Assembly: GCA_016722525.1 (NCBI GenBank) | Contig: JADKJB010000005.1 | Span: 308,481 to 372,480 of the forward strand | Source: Bacteroidota bacterium | GTDB lineage: Bacteria > Bacteroidota > Bacteroidia > AKYH767-A > OLB10 | Length of the DNA stretch: 64,000 nucleotides | Reading direction: 5' to 3' | Shown here: piece by piece, positions 29,349 to 38,914 of the stretch | Numbering within the stretch: the stretch's first letter is position 1 | Layout: each line of letters opens with the position of its first letter | The notes under the pieces: model-generated | Told to the model about the DNA's origin: nothing | Seen by the model: only the letters and a program-made list of their open reading frames with translations | Databases searched by the model: none | Translations under genes and position numbers: made by a program

Positions 29349-29514
29349 ATGAAAAAATTATTTCTAATTATTCTTCTTGCCACAACAATTTTTCAAAGCT
29401 ATGCTCAACATTTTGAATGGGCAGATGATAGACTTTACGGAATCCGCCAACTACATTAATGCCCGTTTGGTAAAAGAATATATGTACGAAGATCAAGGGA
29501 ATAGAATTTGGTAA
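29349..29514 (+). pseudogene. fragment of an exported protein
   Basis: A 36-codon frame encodes a clear signal peptide (FLIILLATTIFQSYAQ) and HFEWADDRLY, then stops. In the next frame, ESANYINARLVKEYMYEDQG continues and ends at 29514. Even when joined it is only ~54 residues, so most of the gene is gone. Confidence 0.4.
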
Positions 29515-29542
29515 AATTTTCAATTAGCAAGTAATACAAAAC

Positions 29543-30121
29543 ATGGAAAAGAAAAATGAAATAAAAATATTTGAAGATAAAAAGGTAAGAAGCCTCTGGG
29601 ATGAGGAAAACGAAAAATGGTTTTTTTCAATAGTGGATATAGTTGGTATTTTAACCGATAGCCCCAATCCTAGAAAATATTGGAGTGTTTTAAAAACAAG
29701 GCTCAAAGCCGAGGGTAGTGAGTTGACTACAAATTGTAGTCAACTGAAAATGCAATCAGCAGATGGGAAGTTTTACTTAACCGATGTTGCAAACACCGAA
29801 CAGCTATTCCGACTTATTCAATCAATTCCATCACCTAGGGCTGAACCTTTTAAACTTTGGCTGGCTCAAGTAGCTGCTGAAAGATTAGATGAAATGCAAG
29901 ACCCTGAACTCTCTATTGATAGAGCTTTAGAACAATATTTGAATTTGGGTTATTCGGAGAACTGGATTAGTATTCTAAATACTAATAAGTCATTCCATTT
30001 ATTTGATTCTTGTGTTGGAGAGAGAATGCTGACACAAAATAATCATGCAACTAATGATCATGTTGGTATGGTTTTGCTCAGTAATTTTTCATTTCCTCCA
30101 GGTAAAATGACTACAATTTGA
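29543..30121 (+). CDS. BRO-N domain protein with atypical C-terminus
   Basis: 192 residues. Residues 1-130 are a BRO-N domain (IKIFEDKKVRSLWDEENEKW, FSIVDIVGILTDSPNPRKYW, ANTEQLFRLIQSIPSPRAEP). In relatives, QYLNLGYSENWI is followed by ~120 more residues of a conserved domain. Here it runs into SILNTNKSFHLFDSC and a stop that overlaps the hipA 3' end. The gene looks truncated and fused to unrelated sequence. BRO-N proteins are phage/plasmid-type DNA-binding proteins. Confidence 0.72.
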   Translation: MEKKNEIKIFEDKKVRSLWDEENEKWFFSIVDIVGILTDSPNPRKYWSVLKTRLKAEGSELTTNCSQLKMQSADGKFYLTDVANTEQLFRLIQSIPSPRAEPFKLWLAQVAAERLDEMQDPELSIDRALEQYLNLGYSENWISILNTNKSFHLFDSCVGERMLTQNNHATNDHVGMVLLSNFSFPPGKMTTI

Positions 30122-31412
30122 TTAGTGTATCGTTTATCTCATCCCGCAATTTAGGATTTACTTTTACATCATCCGCAAAGGATTTCCATTTGCTCACGAT
30201 GTCGCTAATTTCGGATATTGTATCGGCAGACTTTTTATTTTTTATTGATTTTCCGATCACTAACAAATCTTCTTTGGTAATATTGTTTCTTTTACCATTT
30301 ATACTTAGTGCATGCTGACTTACCCATTGGTGATTCGGCTGATAGGCATGGCAAATATCATAGGCCGGAGCTAATTCCCATTTACTATCTTTTTTTAATC
30401 GGAAAGAAAAGTTTTTGGTGTGGTCGTCGCAATTGCGAGCCACAACATTAAATACCATTCTACGAAATAGCTGTTCAGCATCGGCATAAGTCAGCTTCAA
30501 TTCACGCATCGTTTGAAAAAGTTGTTCATAGCTGAAACTGGTGACCAGGTTATAATCAAAATGCTTCATAGCACAAAAAGTCTGGATGTGATGTTTGGTA
30601 GCGCCACCTTCCCTGTCAAAACGCATTGTCATGAAATGTGCTCGTCCGTTTTCTTCCAATAAACGGGAGGGCATCATGTCAATGCCACAGGCAACAGCCA
30701 TATTGTAATAGGCCATTTCAACCCGACCATAACCTTTGCTTGCACCCAACTGCACATCACTTACTCCATCCAGTTTAATCAACCACTGATCAAAGCCTTT
30801 TGGTGAATTGGTTTGGCCCGATTTTACCTCTCCGGTTTTTTCGTTGTATGCAATCACAGCCTTTGGTCTTGCGCCACCGGCCGATGTACCGATCAGTAAA
30901 ATATCCCTGATACTTTTTTCTTCAACTACATTCAGTTTTGTTGCAAATTTTTCTTTTTTAGACAGCATCTTTCGGGCAATAGCTACAAGGCTATCGATCT
31001 CTACAGCGAAGATGCTTTTACTTTCGTTTAAAATAGCGGGTTCAAACTCCAGTGCGCCCATTCCTCTTTTGCCAATAAAGCATAAAAGTTCAACGGGATT
31101 CATGCTGTTTAAAGGCCGACCAAGCTGCGCCAGCCATAGATTGATGAGTTCACTGCCGTATCTATCGGGGAGAACATCTGCAAGTAAACCGGGCAGGCCT
31201 TTGAAGGTATCTAAAGAGGAGTCTGTTTTCATTCGCAATGCAGGAAAGGAGAAACTGTTCTTTCTTTCCTTAACCGACATTTGCAAAGGAGCCAATTCCC
31301 ATCCTTTGCTTTTGAATTTGGAATCGTATTCAAAAGTTGCAAAACCTGCAGACTCATTCCAGGCTACGGCACCGACTAACTCTCCCCATATTTTTACATA
31401 TGCTGTATTCAT
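30111..31412 (-). CDS. hipA: HipA-type serine/threonine kinase toxin
   Basis: 433 residues, intact. P-loop-like GTSAGGARPKA (175-185), LIKLDGV, catalytic FNVVARNCDDHTKNFSF (N327, D330) and the metal-binding Asp in APAYDICHAY (D352). HipA kinases of this type phosphorylate aminoacyl-tRNA synthetases and induce dormancy. It starts two bases after the stop of hipB and is surely co-expressed. Confidence 0.92.
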   Translation of the reverse strand: MNTAYVKIWGELVGAVAWNESAGFATFEYDSKFKSKGWELAPLQMSVKERKNSFSFPALRMKTDSSLDTFKGLPGLLADVLPDRYGSELINLWLAQLGRPLNSMNPVELLCFIGKRGMGALEFEPAILNESKSIFAVEIDSLVAIARKMLSKKEKFATKLNVVEEKSIRDILLIGTSAGGARPKAVIAYNEKTGEVKSGQTNSPKGFDQWLIKLDGVSDVQLGASKGYGRVEMAYYNMAVACGIDMMPSRLLEENGRAHFMTMRFDREGGATKHHIQTFCAMKHFDYNLVTSFSYEQLFQTMRELKLTYADAEQLFRRMVFNVVARNCDDHTKNFSFRLKKDSKWELAPAYDICHAYQPNHQWVSQHALSINGKRNNITKEDLLVIGKSIKNKKSADTISEISDIVSKWKSFADDVKVNPKLRDEINDTLIKL

Positions 31413-31414
31413 AG

Positions 31415-31762
31415 CTACCAGTTTGCATCTTCGGAGTTATCAGGATTTGCATGACTTGCTCTCTTTCGCTTTTGCTTTTCTGCTTTAGCCAATGCGATCG
31501 GACTCGGTTGCTGATGAACCTCAAAAGCGTCCATCACCTGCAGCTGATCCAGCACACGAAGCACCTGAATGAGCGTTGCCAACGTAACAGATTCACCTTT
31601 TTCAAGCAAACTAAGGGTAGAACGACTAATACCGGCAGCCACGGCCACCATCTCCTGCGTTTTGTTCTGCTCCAGTCGGTGATGTTTCACAAAAGCACCT
31701 ACCTGCCCTGCCAAAGCATCATCACTCATAGATACCCATTTTTTGTATGATAAATCAGTCAT
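31415..31762 (-). CDS. hipB: HipB-type XRE antitoxin
   Basis: 115 residues. HTH at ~25-80 (FVKHHRLEQNKTQEMVAVAA, GISRSTLSLLEKGESVTLAT), followed by a Lys/Ala-rich tail. It precedes hipA, overlaps its expression unit and binds the palindrome upstream by analogy with HipB. Confidence 0.88.
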   Translation of the reverse strand: MTDLSYKKWVSMSDDALAGQVGAFVKHHRLEQNKTQEMVAVAAGISRSTLSLLEKGESVTLATLIQVLRVLDQLQVMDAFEVHQQPSPIALAKAEKQKRKRASHANPDNSEDANW

Positions 31763-31784
31763 AATATGAATAATTTAATATTAA

Positions 31785-31808
31785 TGCATGAATTCTCATG
31801 CAAATATA
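31785..31808 (-). promoter_or_regulatory. hipBA operator and -7 box
   Basis: TGCATGA-ATTC-TCATGCA (31785-31802) adjoins CAAATATA (31801-31808), i.e. TATATTTG on the minus strand. Operator and promoter overlap by two bases. Confidence 0.6.
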
Positions 31809-31906
31809 ATCATTTTATGATAAAAAAGTCAAGTTTGTCTGACATTACATACATTAATGCAGTAAAAAGGGCTTAATGAATGATATAACAGACATTTATA
31901 GGGTTT

Positions 31907-33141
31907 TCAATTCGAATACGTAATCAATTTTCTGTCCAGCAAAATCAACTTTTTTCCTGCCCGCGGACCTTCAATAAAATAATAAGGAGCCAGATCGTCA
32001 CCGATAAGTCGGATGATTTTGTTTCGGATGCGTGAAATTTTTCGCTTACAGAATTTTCGGTGGGATCGGTAAGTTGGGCGATACTGTTTTTTAATTCTAC
32101 CAGCGAACGTACATTTCCAAGTTTACTGTACGTTTCTTCGAGCCACGCTGTGTGATCATGGATTTCGTTTAGGTGCAGACCGTTAGGATGTTTCAAAAAC
32201 AAAAGATACACGGTTTTCTCAAGAGGAGAAAGTTTCAGTTCCGCATTTCCCAGGTCGCTGAAACATATTTTTTGCTGACCTCCACTTATTTCGATGCGAC
32301 TGGGTTGTCGTGTGGTTTTGAATCGTTCGCGAAATAACATTTGAGAACGAATGTGATCGATTGTCTGAAAAAACTGACTGACTACTGCGGGATTCACTTT
32401 CCGCTCTTCAATTATTAAGTAACAATCGGGACATAAATCAGCCGTGCGAAGTTTAAAGGTGATATCCTTTTTTTCTTTACAGAAATCATTTACACAACCA
32501 CGCGGACGCTCATGTGCGCGACGATTAATTTCATCGAAGGATCCGAATAGCAGATGTCGGAATACAACGGCAATGGTTTCATAAGCAACCGGAAACCGCG
32601 CATCACACGGAAGAAAAAATTCCCACTGACCGGCATGGACAAAGAAATTTAATTTCCCGTTAGGGGCTGATCCGGAAAACCAGTTTTTTTCATTGATATA
32701 ATCTGTTAGAATAATTACTGCTTCCGTTTCCGGGATGTGATTTTTTTTCCTGTTTAGATCACATTTATCAAAGATGGATTTCCAGGTAACTTTTTTTATT
32801 TCATCGGGGAAGGGAGGACGCCATTCTATTGCATTTAAATTTTTGTTGGACGCCACCACTTTACCCAATATAAATTGATCCCGTTGTTTAAATTTCGTGT
32901 AATCGAAAGGCAATTCATCAATCTCAGTATTTTCAAATGGGATATCAAAAGGATCGATGACAAATTCAACAGGTCCTTCAAATTGCTGGAGGATCGCCAC
33001 CACATTGGAGAACAGTTCTGCGGAGACTTCCGGGGAGCGGATGAGATGGGTTTTCATAGGAGTATGACAAACATAATCATTATTTAATTCGTGAGCGGAA
33101 AGCCATAACGATGCCGGAAAGGATTTGAAAAATATTCGCAT
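31907..33141 (-). CDS. unrecognised protein with four-Cys motif and C-terminal winged helix (one frame break)
   Basis: About 410 residues after repair. Central motif: FFVHAGQWEFFL, CVNDFCKEKKDITFKLRTAD and LCPDC, a likely zinc site. The C-terminal ~110 residues look like a winged helix seen in Bacteroidota proteins of unknown role: LSPLEKTVYLLFLKHPNG, then ISRIRNKIIRLIGDDLAPYY and a final basic strand. The open frame ends at 31945; one A added to the A run near 32040 restores the expected ending up to 31907. The ATG at 33057 is an alternative start. It follows the vWA gene by 27 bases. Confidence 0.6.
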
Positions 33142-33168
33142 CGCATGGTGCTTTTGATCTCAGAAAAT

Positions 33169-33801
33169 TTATTGCTTCAAAAAATCATCCGATATAACGC
33201 CCATACTTTTCGCATTAGCATATTCGATAAGGGAATTACCTAAGTGGTTCATAGTCTTCGACATTTCTTTCGGAGAATAATGCATCGCATTAGAACGTTT
33301 AATATTCATTCGTGATGCTACTTCCACAGCATCCGCGGAAGCGCCAAGAAAGCTAAAACTCCAGCAAGAAGTAGCTTCGAGCTCGCGGATCATCTGTCGG
33401 ATACCTTTCCAGTCGAAGAGACGGGAGGCGTTCTCATAACCATCGGTGAGGATGACCACCACAGCAGAGGCTTCATCACTCGCAATCTCTCCGGCGACCT
33501 CCGATTTCAGTTTCAGAACACCTTCACCTATTGCATCGAGCAGCGCAGTGGAGCCATTGGGTTGATACTGCTTCTTATCGAGCGGCCGTATTTCGCGGGC
33601 ATTCACTTTATCAAAAGTATGTTGTACCTCATCGCTAAAGGTAGTCAGCGACACATAAAACTCCTGCTCCGGAAACCGCTCCCGCATATTCCCAATCATC
33701 TGCAACTGCTCGTTAAAACCGCTAATCGTCTCACTCACACAATCCTGCATCGATCCACTCCTATCAAGGATCAGCAGGTAATAGGTCTTTTTGTTTTTCA
33801 T
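33169..33801 (-). CDS. von Willebrand factor A domain protein
   Basis: 210 residues, a single vWA domain and no signal peptide. The MIDAS metal site is complete: DRSGSM near the start, PNGSTALLDAI (Thr) and LTDGYEN (Asp). Cytoplasmic vWA proteins act as assembly or sensor partners. Its partner is probably the winged-helix/Cys protein downstream. Confidence 0.82.
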   Translation of the reverse strand: MKNKKTYYLLILDRSGSMQDCVSETISGFNEQLQMIGNMRERFPEQEFYVSLTTFSDEVQHTFDKVNAREIRPLDKKQYQPNGSTALLDAIGEGVLKLKSEVAGEIASDEASAVVVILTDGYENASRLFDWKGIRQMIRELEATSCWSFSFLGASADAVEVASRMNIKRSNAMHYSPKEMSKTMNHLGNSLIEYANAKSMGVISDDFLKQ

Positions 33802-33869
33802 TTTATGGATGTTTTAAAATTACACCGCAAAGGTCGGAGGTGAGGTGGGAGTTTGATGGAGTTGGCAAG

Positions 33870-34040
33870 CTTGTGGGGGGGTGGGGGGGGATCTATTAAG
33901 TTGTTTTTGTTGTTGCTTTCTGGTTGGAGGAGTTGAAATGGACTATTTGACAGTACACAGATTTTGTCTGGGTTTCCTTTGGGGGGAAACCCTATTGAAT
34001 TTGAAATTCTTTTTTTTTGTTGGTTTTTTTTTTTGTTATA
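33870..34040. other. low-complexity G- and T-run region
   Basis: Two G-runs (7 and 8 bases separated by one T) near 33873-33891 and T-runs of 9 and 12 near 34010-34032. They separate the divergent vWA operon from the overlapping-gene operon. They could be slippage tracts or assembly noise. Confidence 0.4.
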
Positions 34041-34161
34041 TAATTTGATAGAACTAAAATCTAATAAAAGATTTCAAATTACCAATCCAGAAAATCATAA
34101 ATTAACTCCTGTAGCATCTTATTTTACTATGCGATTCTTTAAAAAATCACCTCATGTATAA
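33964..34161 (+). CDS. possible C-terminal fragment of a lost gene
   Basis: The last ~40 codons (NLIELKSNKRFQITNPENHK to RFFKKSPHV) have coding character and end eight bases inside the next gene, as its neighbours overlap one another. The first part crosses the T-runs and is not credible. Probably the truncated first gene of the operon. Confidence 0.25.
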   Translation: MSGFPLGGNPIEFEILFFCWFFFLLYNLIELKSNKRFQITNPENHKLTPVASYFTMRFFKKSPHV

Positions 34162-35084
34162 ATCATCTAAATTACTAGATTGCGTCCTTATTAAAATTTT
34201 ACTGTTGCTATTAGTATTAACTTCAAGCACCACTTTATTGGCAAGTTCATCCTTTCGAAATTCAAATTTTGATTCTTTAAATTCAAAATTTATATATTGT
34301 ATTTCAAAATATCAGGATTCAATATTATATAGTTCAGGAACTGATAGCAATATAGTGATAGAGCAAATTGATATATTGGATTTTAATGAAACTAATTCTA
34401 ACTTAATAATTATAATATACCCTTTAAATGGATCAAAATCATTTGTATCCAATTATTATTTTCATTATTGGATTGTCAACCTAATCCGATTGGAATGAAA
34501 TTTGGTAACTCACAATGCTAATTGATACGGATAGTGTGAAGGTTGTAAAAATTGATACCTCATTGTTTAGGTCAGGAAACAATGTTGAAACATTATTTAT
34601 TAATTATAAGATACAGAATGCAAATGTTAAAGCCGTTAAAAATTGTGCAACATTTAATATTTACAGAGCAAATAAAAACCAACCCAAAGAGATGCTTATT
34701 ATGAATTGTAGTTGCAAGCTTCGTGTTAATTCTGAAATAAAGAGTGATTTAGTATTTCGAAGAATTACCAAAAAACTAATTAAAATGCGAATAATTCCAA
34801 GCGAAGTTGTTTTCAAATTGATGAGAAAGTTAAATCCTAGTCTAATTTCAGAGAATGTTCATTTTAAAAATCGTGAAATAAACTATCCAGTATTGCCTAA
34901 ATTATTTATCAGTCAGAAAAGGGAAATGAAAAGGCAAAAAACTTTGCAAAATTCAATTGACTCAACTTTAAATTTAGCTACAATGAATCTTTTAAGGCAC
35001 TCCATTTTAAAATTAAATAGTATTAAGGAGAAAATTGGACATTTAATACTTGATGATAATTTGAAAATCTGGATTACATTATGA
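34154..35084 (+). CDS. unrecognised exported protein, gene 1 of overlapping operon (frame breaks)
   Basis: Starts with a strong signal peptide (IKILLLLLVLTSSTTLLASS). The frame changes near 34482 (GG to GGG) and near 34513 (AA to AAA); repaired, it reads through HYWDCQPNPIGMKFGNSQ into LIDTDSVKVVKIDTSLFRSG. About 310 residues with Lys-rich, AT-rich coding. Its stop overlaps the next start (ATGA at 35081). I do not recognise the family. Confidence 0.55.
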
Positions 35085-35799
35085 ATCAACAAAATGAAAA
35101 TTTAAAATATATGCCAATTTGGATGGCTAAGAGAGTTGAAAGCGATAGTAAGTATATATATAAATTTGTGAAAAATTTCAAATTTCAAGTAAACTTGAAA
35201 TTTCAGAGTACTTTTTACTTACAGATGTAATTCTTAATCTTAAGAGAGTATTAATAAGCGCCAACTCCAATAAACATATTTTAAAGAAGTCAAAAGATTT
35301 AACATTGGGCAAAATTGATCATAAATATACTGCTTCTAATCAACAATTTCAATTGTACGACGAGAACATCATCTCATATAGCTTAGACGATCATATGTAT
35401 GAAAGTTTTAATTATTCTTTTAGAAAATCTGAAAAGAATTTTAAAATAAAATTCTTTGATTTGGGTATATTGGTTTGGGAAAATCAAAATGATAGCATTG
35501 AAACATTGACTTTACCTAATTCAGAAATTGTATTGCTAGACCAACAGTTAAAGAACAAGTATTATATATGGTATAAAAATCCTACTGAATCTGGGTTAGG
35601 AAATATTATCGGATCAGCAAATACAGCTGTGACCTCTCTTCCTAATTGTAAATGGGTTATTAGAGTTACAAATGCAAGGGATAGCAATTTGCCGCCTAAA
35701 ATCGTATCAGAAAATTCAAATTTTTTTCCACGCATGGCAACTGAAAGTACATATAAGAACAAAAAGATTTGGTTCCATATAATAGAGATTAAAAAATGA
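35081..35799 (+). CDS. unrecognised protein, gene 2 of overlapping operon (one frame break)
   Basis: Starts MNQQNENLKYMPIWMAKRVE. The frame breaks near 35170 (one T added to TTT gives KNFQISSKLEISEYFLLTD). About 239 residues, no signal peptide. Near the end, VRNFFPRM-type segments and KIWFHIIEIKK. Joined by ATGA overlaps to both neighbours, implying translational coupling. No known domain recognised. Confidence 0.55.
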
Positions 35800-36431
35800 A
35801 AGCAATATTTAGTAGGCAATTAATTTTGGTAAATTTGATTCTGGGGATTTTTAATCTTCAATTCCAAGTTTTATTCTTAAAATTGGAGGACCCTGATTTT
35901 AACAAATTCTATTTGCCATTAGCAACATTAATATCTGTCATTTTTACCTTAATTATTTCGGCTATTTATAATTTTCAAATTAAAAAACGAATAAATCATA
36001 AGGTGAAAAAGGATTGGGAAAGAAAAACGTTAGGGGTTGCTATTTTATTTTTGATCACTAGTGTGTTTCTTTTTGTAGGATTTATAAATTACTATTTTGA
36101 TAAACGTGATAACTGGGATTTTAATCTTGAAAGTTCAGAAGAATTTGAGACAAGATTTATAATTAAAGGTGATCTTAGACATGAAATCAAGGAGTGTGCA
36201 GCTCTTAATAATATTTCTGATGCCCCTCATCAAAAAATTTATGAAAATTGTGCAGGAACAATACATTTCTCAGTTTATTATTTATATGAAAAGTTCTATG
36301 AAAAGAAATCTATAGAATGGATTAGAATTATGCTTTTATTTTATTATTCGTTATTTTCGGGTTTTATTTGCTCTTCAATATATGTTATTTTAGTTTATTT
36401 GACTATATTTAGATCTGAAGTTAGTTCTTAA
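35796..36431 (+). CDS. membrane protein, gene 3 of overlapping operon
   Basis: 211 residues with four predicted membrane helices (LILVNLILGIFNLQFQVLFL, LATLISVIFTLIISAIYNF, GVAILFLITSVFLFVGFI and IMLLFYYSLFSGFICSSIYV) and an outside loop containing two Cys (KECAALN, YENCAGT). Intact. ATGA overlap with gene 2. Likely the membrane partner of genes 1 and 2. Function unknown. Confidence 0.65.
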   Translation: MKAIFSRQLILVNLILGIFNLQFQVLFLKLEDPDFNKFYLPLATLISVIFTLIISAIYNFQIKKRINHKVKKDWERKTLGVAILFLITSVFLFVGFINYYFDKRDNWDFNLESSEEFETRFIIKGDLRHEIKECAALNNISDAPHQKIYENCAGTIHFSVYYLYEKFYEKKSIEWIRIMLLFYYSLFSGFICSSIYVILVYLTIFRSEVSS

Positions 36432-36624
36432 TTTCATTTTTTTATTACAGTTAAAAGTAAACAAGAACATAGCCATTTGGAGGGGAAAAGTTCAGTAATA
36501 CTATTCATTATCCTGATAAATGTGAAGTATTTTTATTAAGCGGCATTCGGAATAAAAGAATACCGGAGGAGTAAATGATGTATGCATCAATACCTGATTT
36601 TATAAGTTTTTTAAAATAATTGAA

Positions 36625-37493
36625 ATGGCAAACGATATTGATATTACAAATGATTTGATCGAATATTTTGATTGTTATTTTATCATCAACAAAAAAGAGT
36701 GTAATTACTTTAGCAGCAGCACAAAAATTATTAAATAGAGAAGAAAGATTTAAGCATGTGAATTTAAAATCTCTCTTAGAAAATGGGTTATATCCCAATG
36801 CATACAAGACAAAGCAAAAACCACATCTATGGTACATTACTCCATCTGAAGTTAATCAGTCAACCGAAAGCCAGCCCATTGCCGAAATAATTGAGTTTAA
36901 AAATTCTCACAATACCCCAAAGGAGAAATTTAAATTGAATTTTAGATTGATTTTATTTATACTTATTGGAGTAGCCATATTTTATGGTGTTTTTTTTAAT
37001 GAAAAAGTTTCAATTGAGGATACAAACGAGATAAATTATTCTGACCATGGTACATTTCCAAGTGTTCAATCAAACCATTCAACCGAAAACAATTCGGAAT
37101 TTATTATTTTTAATAAATTCATGGATGTATTGGACAATATAGATCAAGAGCCCAATAAGAAATATGATAAATTAAAAGTTATTTTATTAGACTATGAAAA
37201 TGGGAATGCCTCCTCTTTTGATGCATTTAGAGAAGCAGATATTACAGAGGAATCGCTTTCGTAATGCCAGACATAAAATCAATCAGATTGAATTGCCTGA
37301 TTTTGAAAATGATCAACTAAACGAGGAACTTCAAAACATACGTGATATTTTAATAGTGGCTTACTCTGAAAAGTCAGAAGCGATACAAAACGTTAAAAAA
37401 TATATAAATGAAGATAATGTAGAACATTTGTATAATTACACAAAACATTATGACAAGGAGAGGAATATAGAATATTATCGGCTGGAGCTTTAG
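36625..37493 (+). CDS. putative DNA-binding, single-membrane-helix protein (frame breaks)
   Basis: A helix-turn-helix-like start (VITLAAAQKLLNREERFKHV, NLKSLLENGLYPNAYKT), a linker, one membrane helix (FRLILFILIGVAIFYGVFF) and an acidic helical C-terminus. The frame changes near 37258. An upstream frame from ATG 36625 (MANDIDITNDLIEYFDCYF) may be the true N-terminus, needing another shift near 36700. It converges with the Panacea antitoxin gene. Role unknown. Confidence 0.45.
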
Positions 37494-37592
37494 CTGAAAT
37501 TAATTCAATACTCTTGGAACAATGAATTTCCAAACTCCTTGTAATTGATATTAAAATATTAGGCAGCCAATCCATATTTTACTAAATTAATT

Positions 37593-38660
37593 TTAAAGTT
37601 GAATTAATTCAAATGCATACTTGTAACTTATTATCTTTTTATCCTCTTTGTTTTCTTTCCATCCAATTTCCGTATGACTTAGCTCTATTAAATCTGAGGG
37701 TTTTAACCCCTTGAATTTTTTTGATACAGTCTCTAATACTTCTAATTCTGTCTCACAAAATAATGAATTATCAAAAGTTCTTTTTGTTTGTGGTTTAAAT
37801 TGTTCTCCTATTGAACCATTAGGAAATTCGGTGGTGCATATTTTTATTTCATTTTTATTGGCTAAATATTCAAATAAACTATCATAATTATAGGGTACAG
37901 GTCCCATCTCAATTGCACGATATCGTGTGCCTGTAATTGAAAAGCAATTGTTTTTAAAGTGATGAAAGTCTGAATAGAACAGTAGTTTATTCATCTGCGT
38001 TTTCCAGGGTTCTAAACGCTCTGTGAAAAACACTACCATTTCAGTAAGTTTCTTTAAGTTAGGTTTTTTATAACCGGTAAATTCATCAGGCTGTGATCCG
38101 TCTAAGAGATAATTTTCCAGGTTTAGTGAAAATTTATTTTGAAGATTTGTTTGAATTAAGTGATCAATTTTCACAAATAGTTTTTGCTTCAGTTTTTCAT
38201 CCAGAGTCTCTGATAGTTCAACCAATTCTTTAAATTTCTTTGGATCACTTGCTAATAAAATCAATTTCCCATTGGCATGTACCGGAACCTCATCATTTTC
38301 ATAATTGCGATAGCTATTTACTCCAAAGCCTAAAATTTCAGACATTTTGTTAGCCGGTAATCCATACATTTCTCTGGTCTCTTGAACCTGTTCAGGAAAA
38401 GGAAGGTTGTGTTTATCGCGATATTGATTATACAATTGTTGCAAATTTAATTCGTCCAATTCTGTGGATGTAAATTGTTCGTTGCTGTCATTGCACAAAT
38501 AATAATGATAAACGATTTGAAATTCTTCTTTACGGAATGTCATATTCCTGACCTCTTTCATGAGGGACATAACGTTTCCAGTTTTGGGACTTTTCATTTT
38601 ATGGTTTTTTGTGCAGTGAAAATCCTTCAGAAAATCGATAACCTCTTGTTTTGTAGCCAT
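37593..38660 (-). CDS. Panacea (DUF4065/SocA-like) antitoxin with MqsA-type HTH
   Basis: 355 residues. The N-terminal half resembles the MqsA/YgiT type: a degenerate zinc-finger region without its Cys pairs, then the HTH ETREMYGLPANKMSEILGFG followed by NSYRNYEND. The C-terminal half is a Panacea domain: KLLFYSDFHHFKNNCFSITG, YRAIEMGPVPYNYDSLFEYL. Panacea proteins neutralise diverse small toxins encoded next to them. No co-directional small gene is adjacent, so the toxin is missing or unrecognised. A -7 box (minus strand TATATTTG, 38685-38678) lies upstream. Confidence 0.82.
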   Translation of the reverse strand: MATKQEVIDFLKDFHCTKNHKMKSPKTGNVMSLMKEVRNMTFRKEEFQIVYHYYLCNDSNEQFTSTELDELNLQQLYNQYRDKHNLPFPEQVQETREMYGLPANKMSEILGFGVNSYRNYENDEVPVHANGKLILLASDPKKFKELVELSETLDEKLKQKLFVKIDHLIQTNLQNKFSLNLENYLLDGSQPDEFTGYKKPNLKKLTEMVVFFTERLEPWKTQMNKLLFYSDFHHFKNNCFSITGTRYRAIEMGPVPYNYDSLFEYLANKNEIKICTTEFPNGSIGEQFKPQTKRTFDNSLFCETELEVLETVSKKFKGLKPSDLIELSHTEIGWKENKEDKKIISYKYAFELIQL

Positions 38661-38677
38661 TTGTAAAATTGCTGAAA

Positions 38678-38685
38678 CAAATATA
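38678..38685 (-). promoter_or_regulatory. -7 box of the Panacea antitoxin gene
   Basis: CAAATATA on the plus strand is TATATTTG for the leftward gene, 18 bp from its start codon. Confidence 0.45.
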
Positions 38686-38914
38686 AGAAATATATCAAAA
38701 ACAATTATATAGTTCTAAAAGATATCTATTATACCATTTAACGAATTGTATAGTGTTTTGTTGCGTTAAAAATATAATGCTTTTACGCTACTCTTTATTA
38801 TTTGATTGTAAATCAATACTATAGCAATTTTATCTGTAACAAAACTAATAAAACATAGCATGATTTTTTTCCTTCTAAGCCTATTTTCCCATGGCTAATT
38901 TTTTACGGCTAGGA

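Noticed and set aside
30808..31488. 226-codon plus-strand frame opposite hipA/hipB
   Set aside because: Ser/Leu-rich antisense translation; the minus strand carries all HipA motifs.
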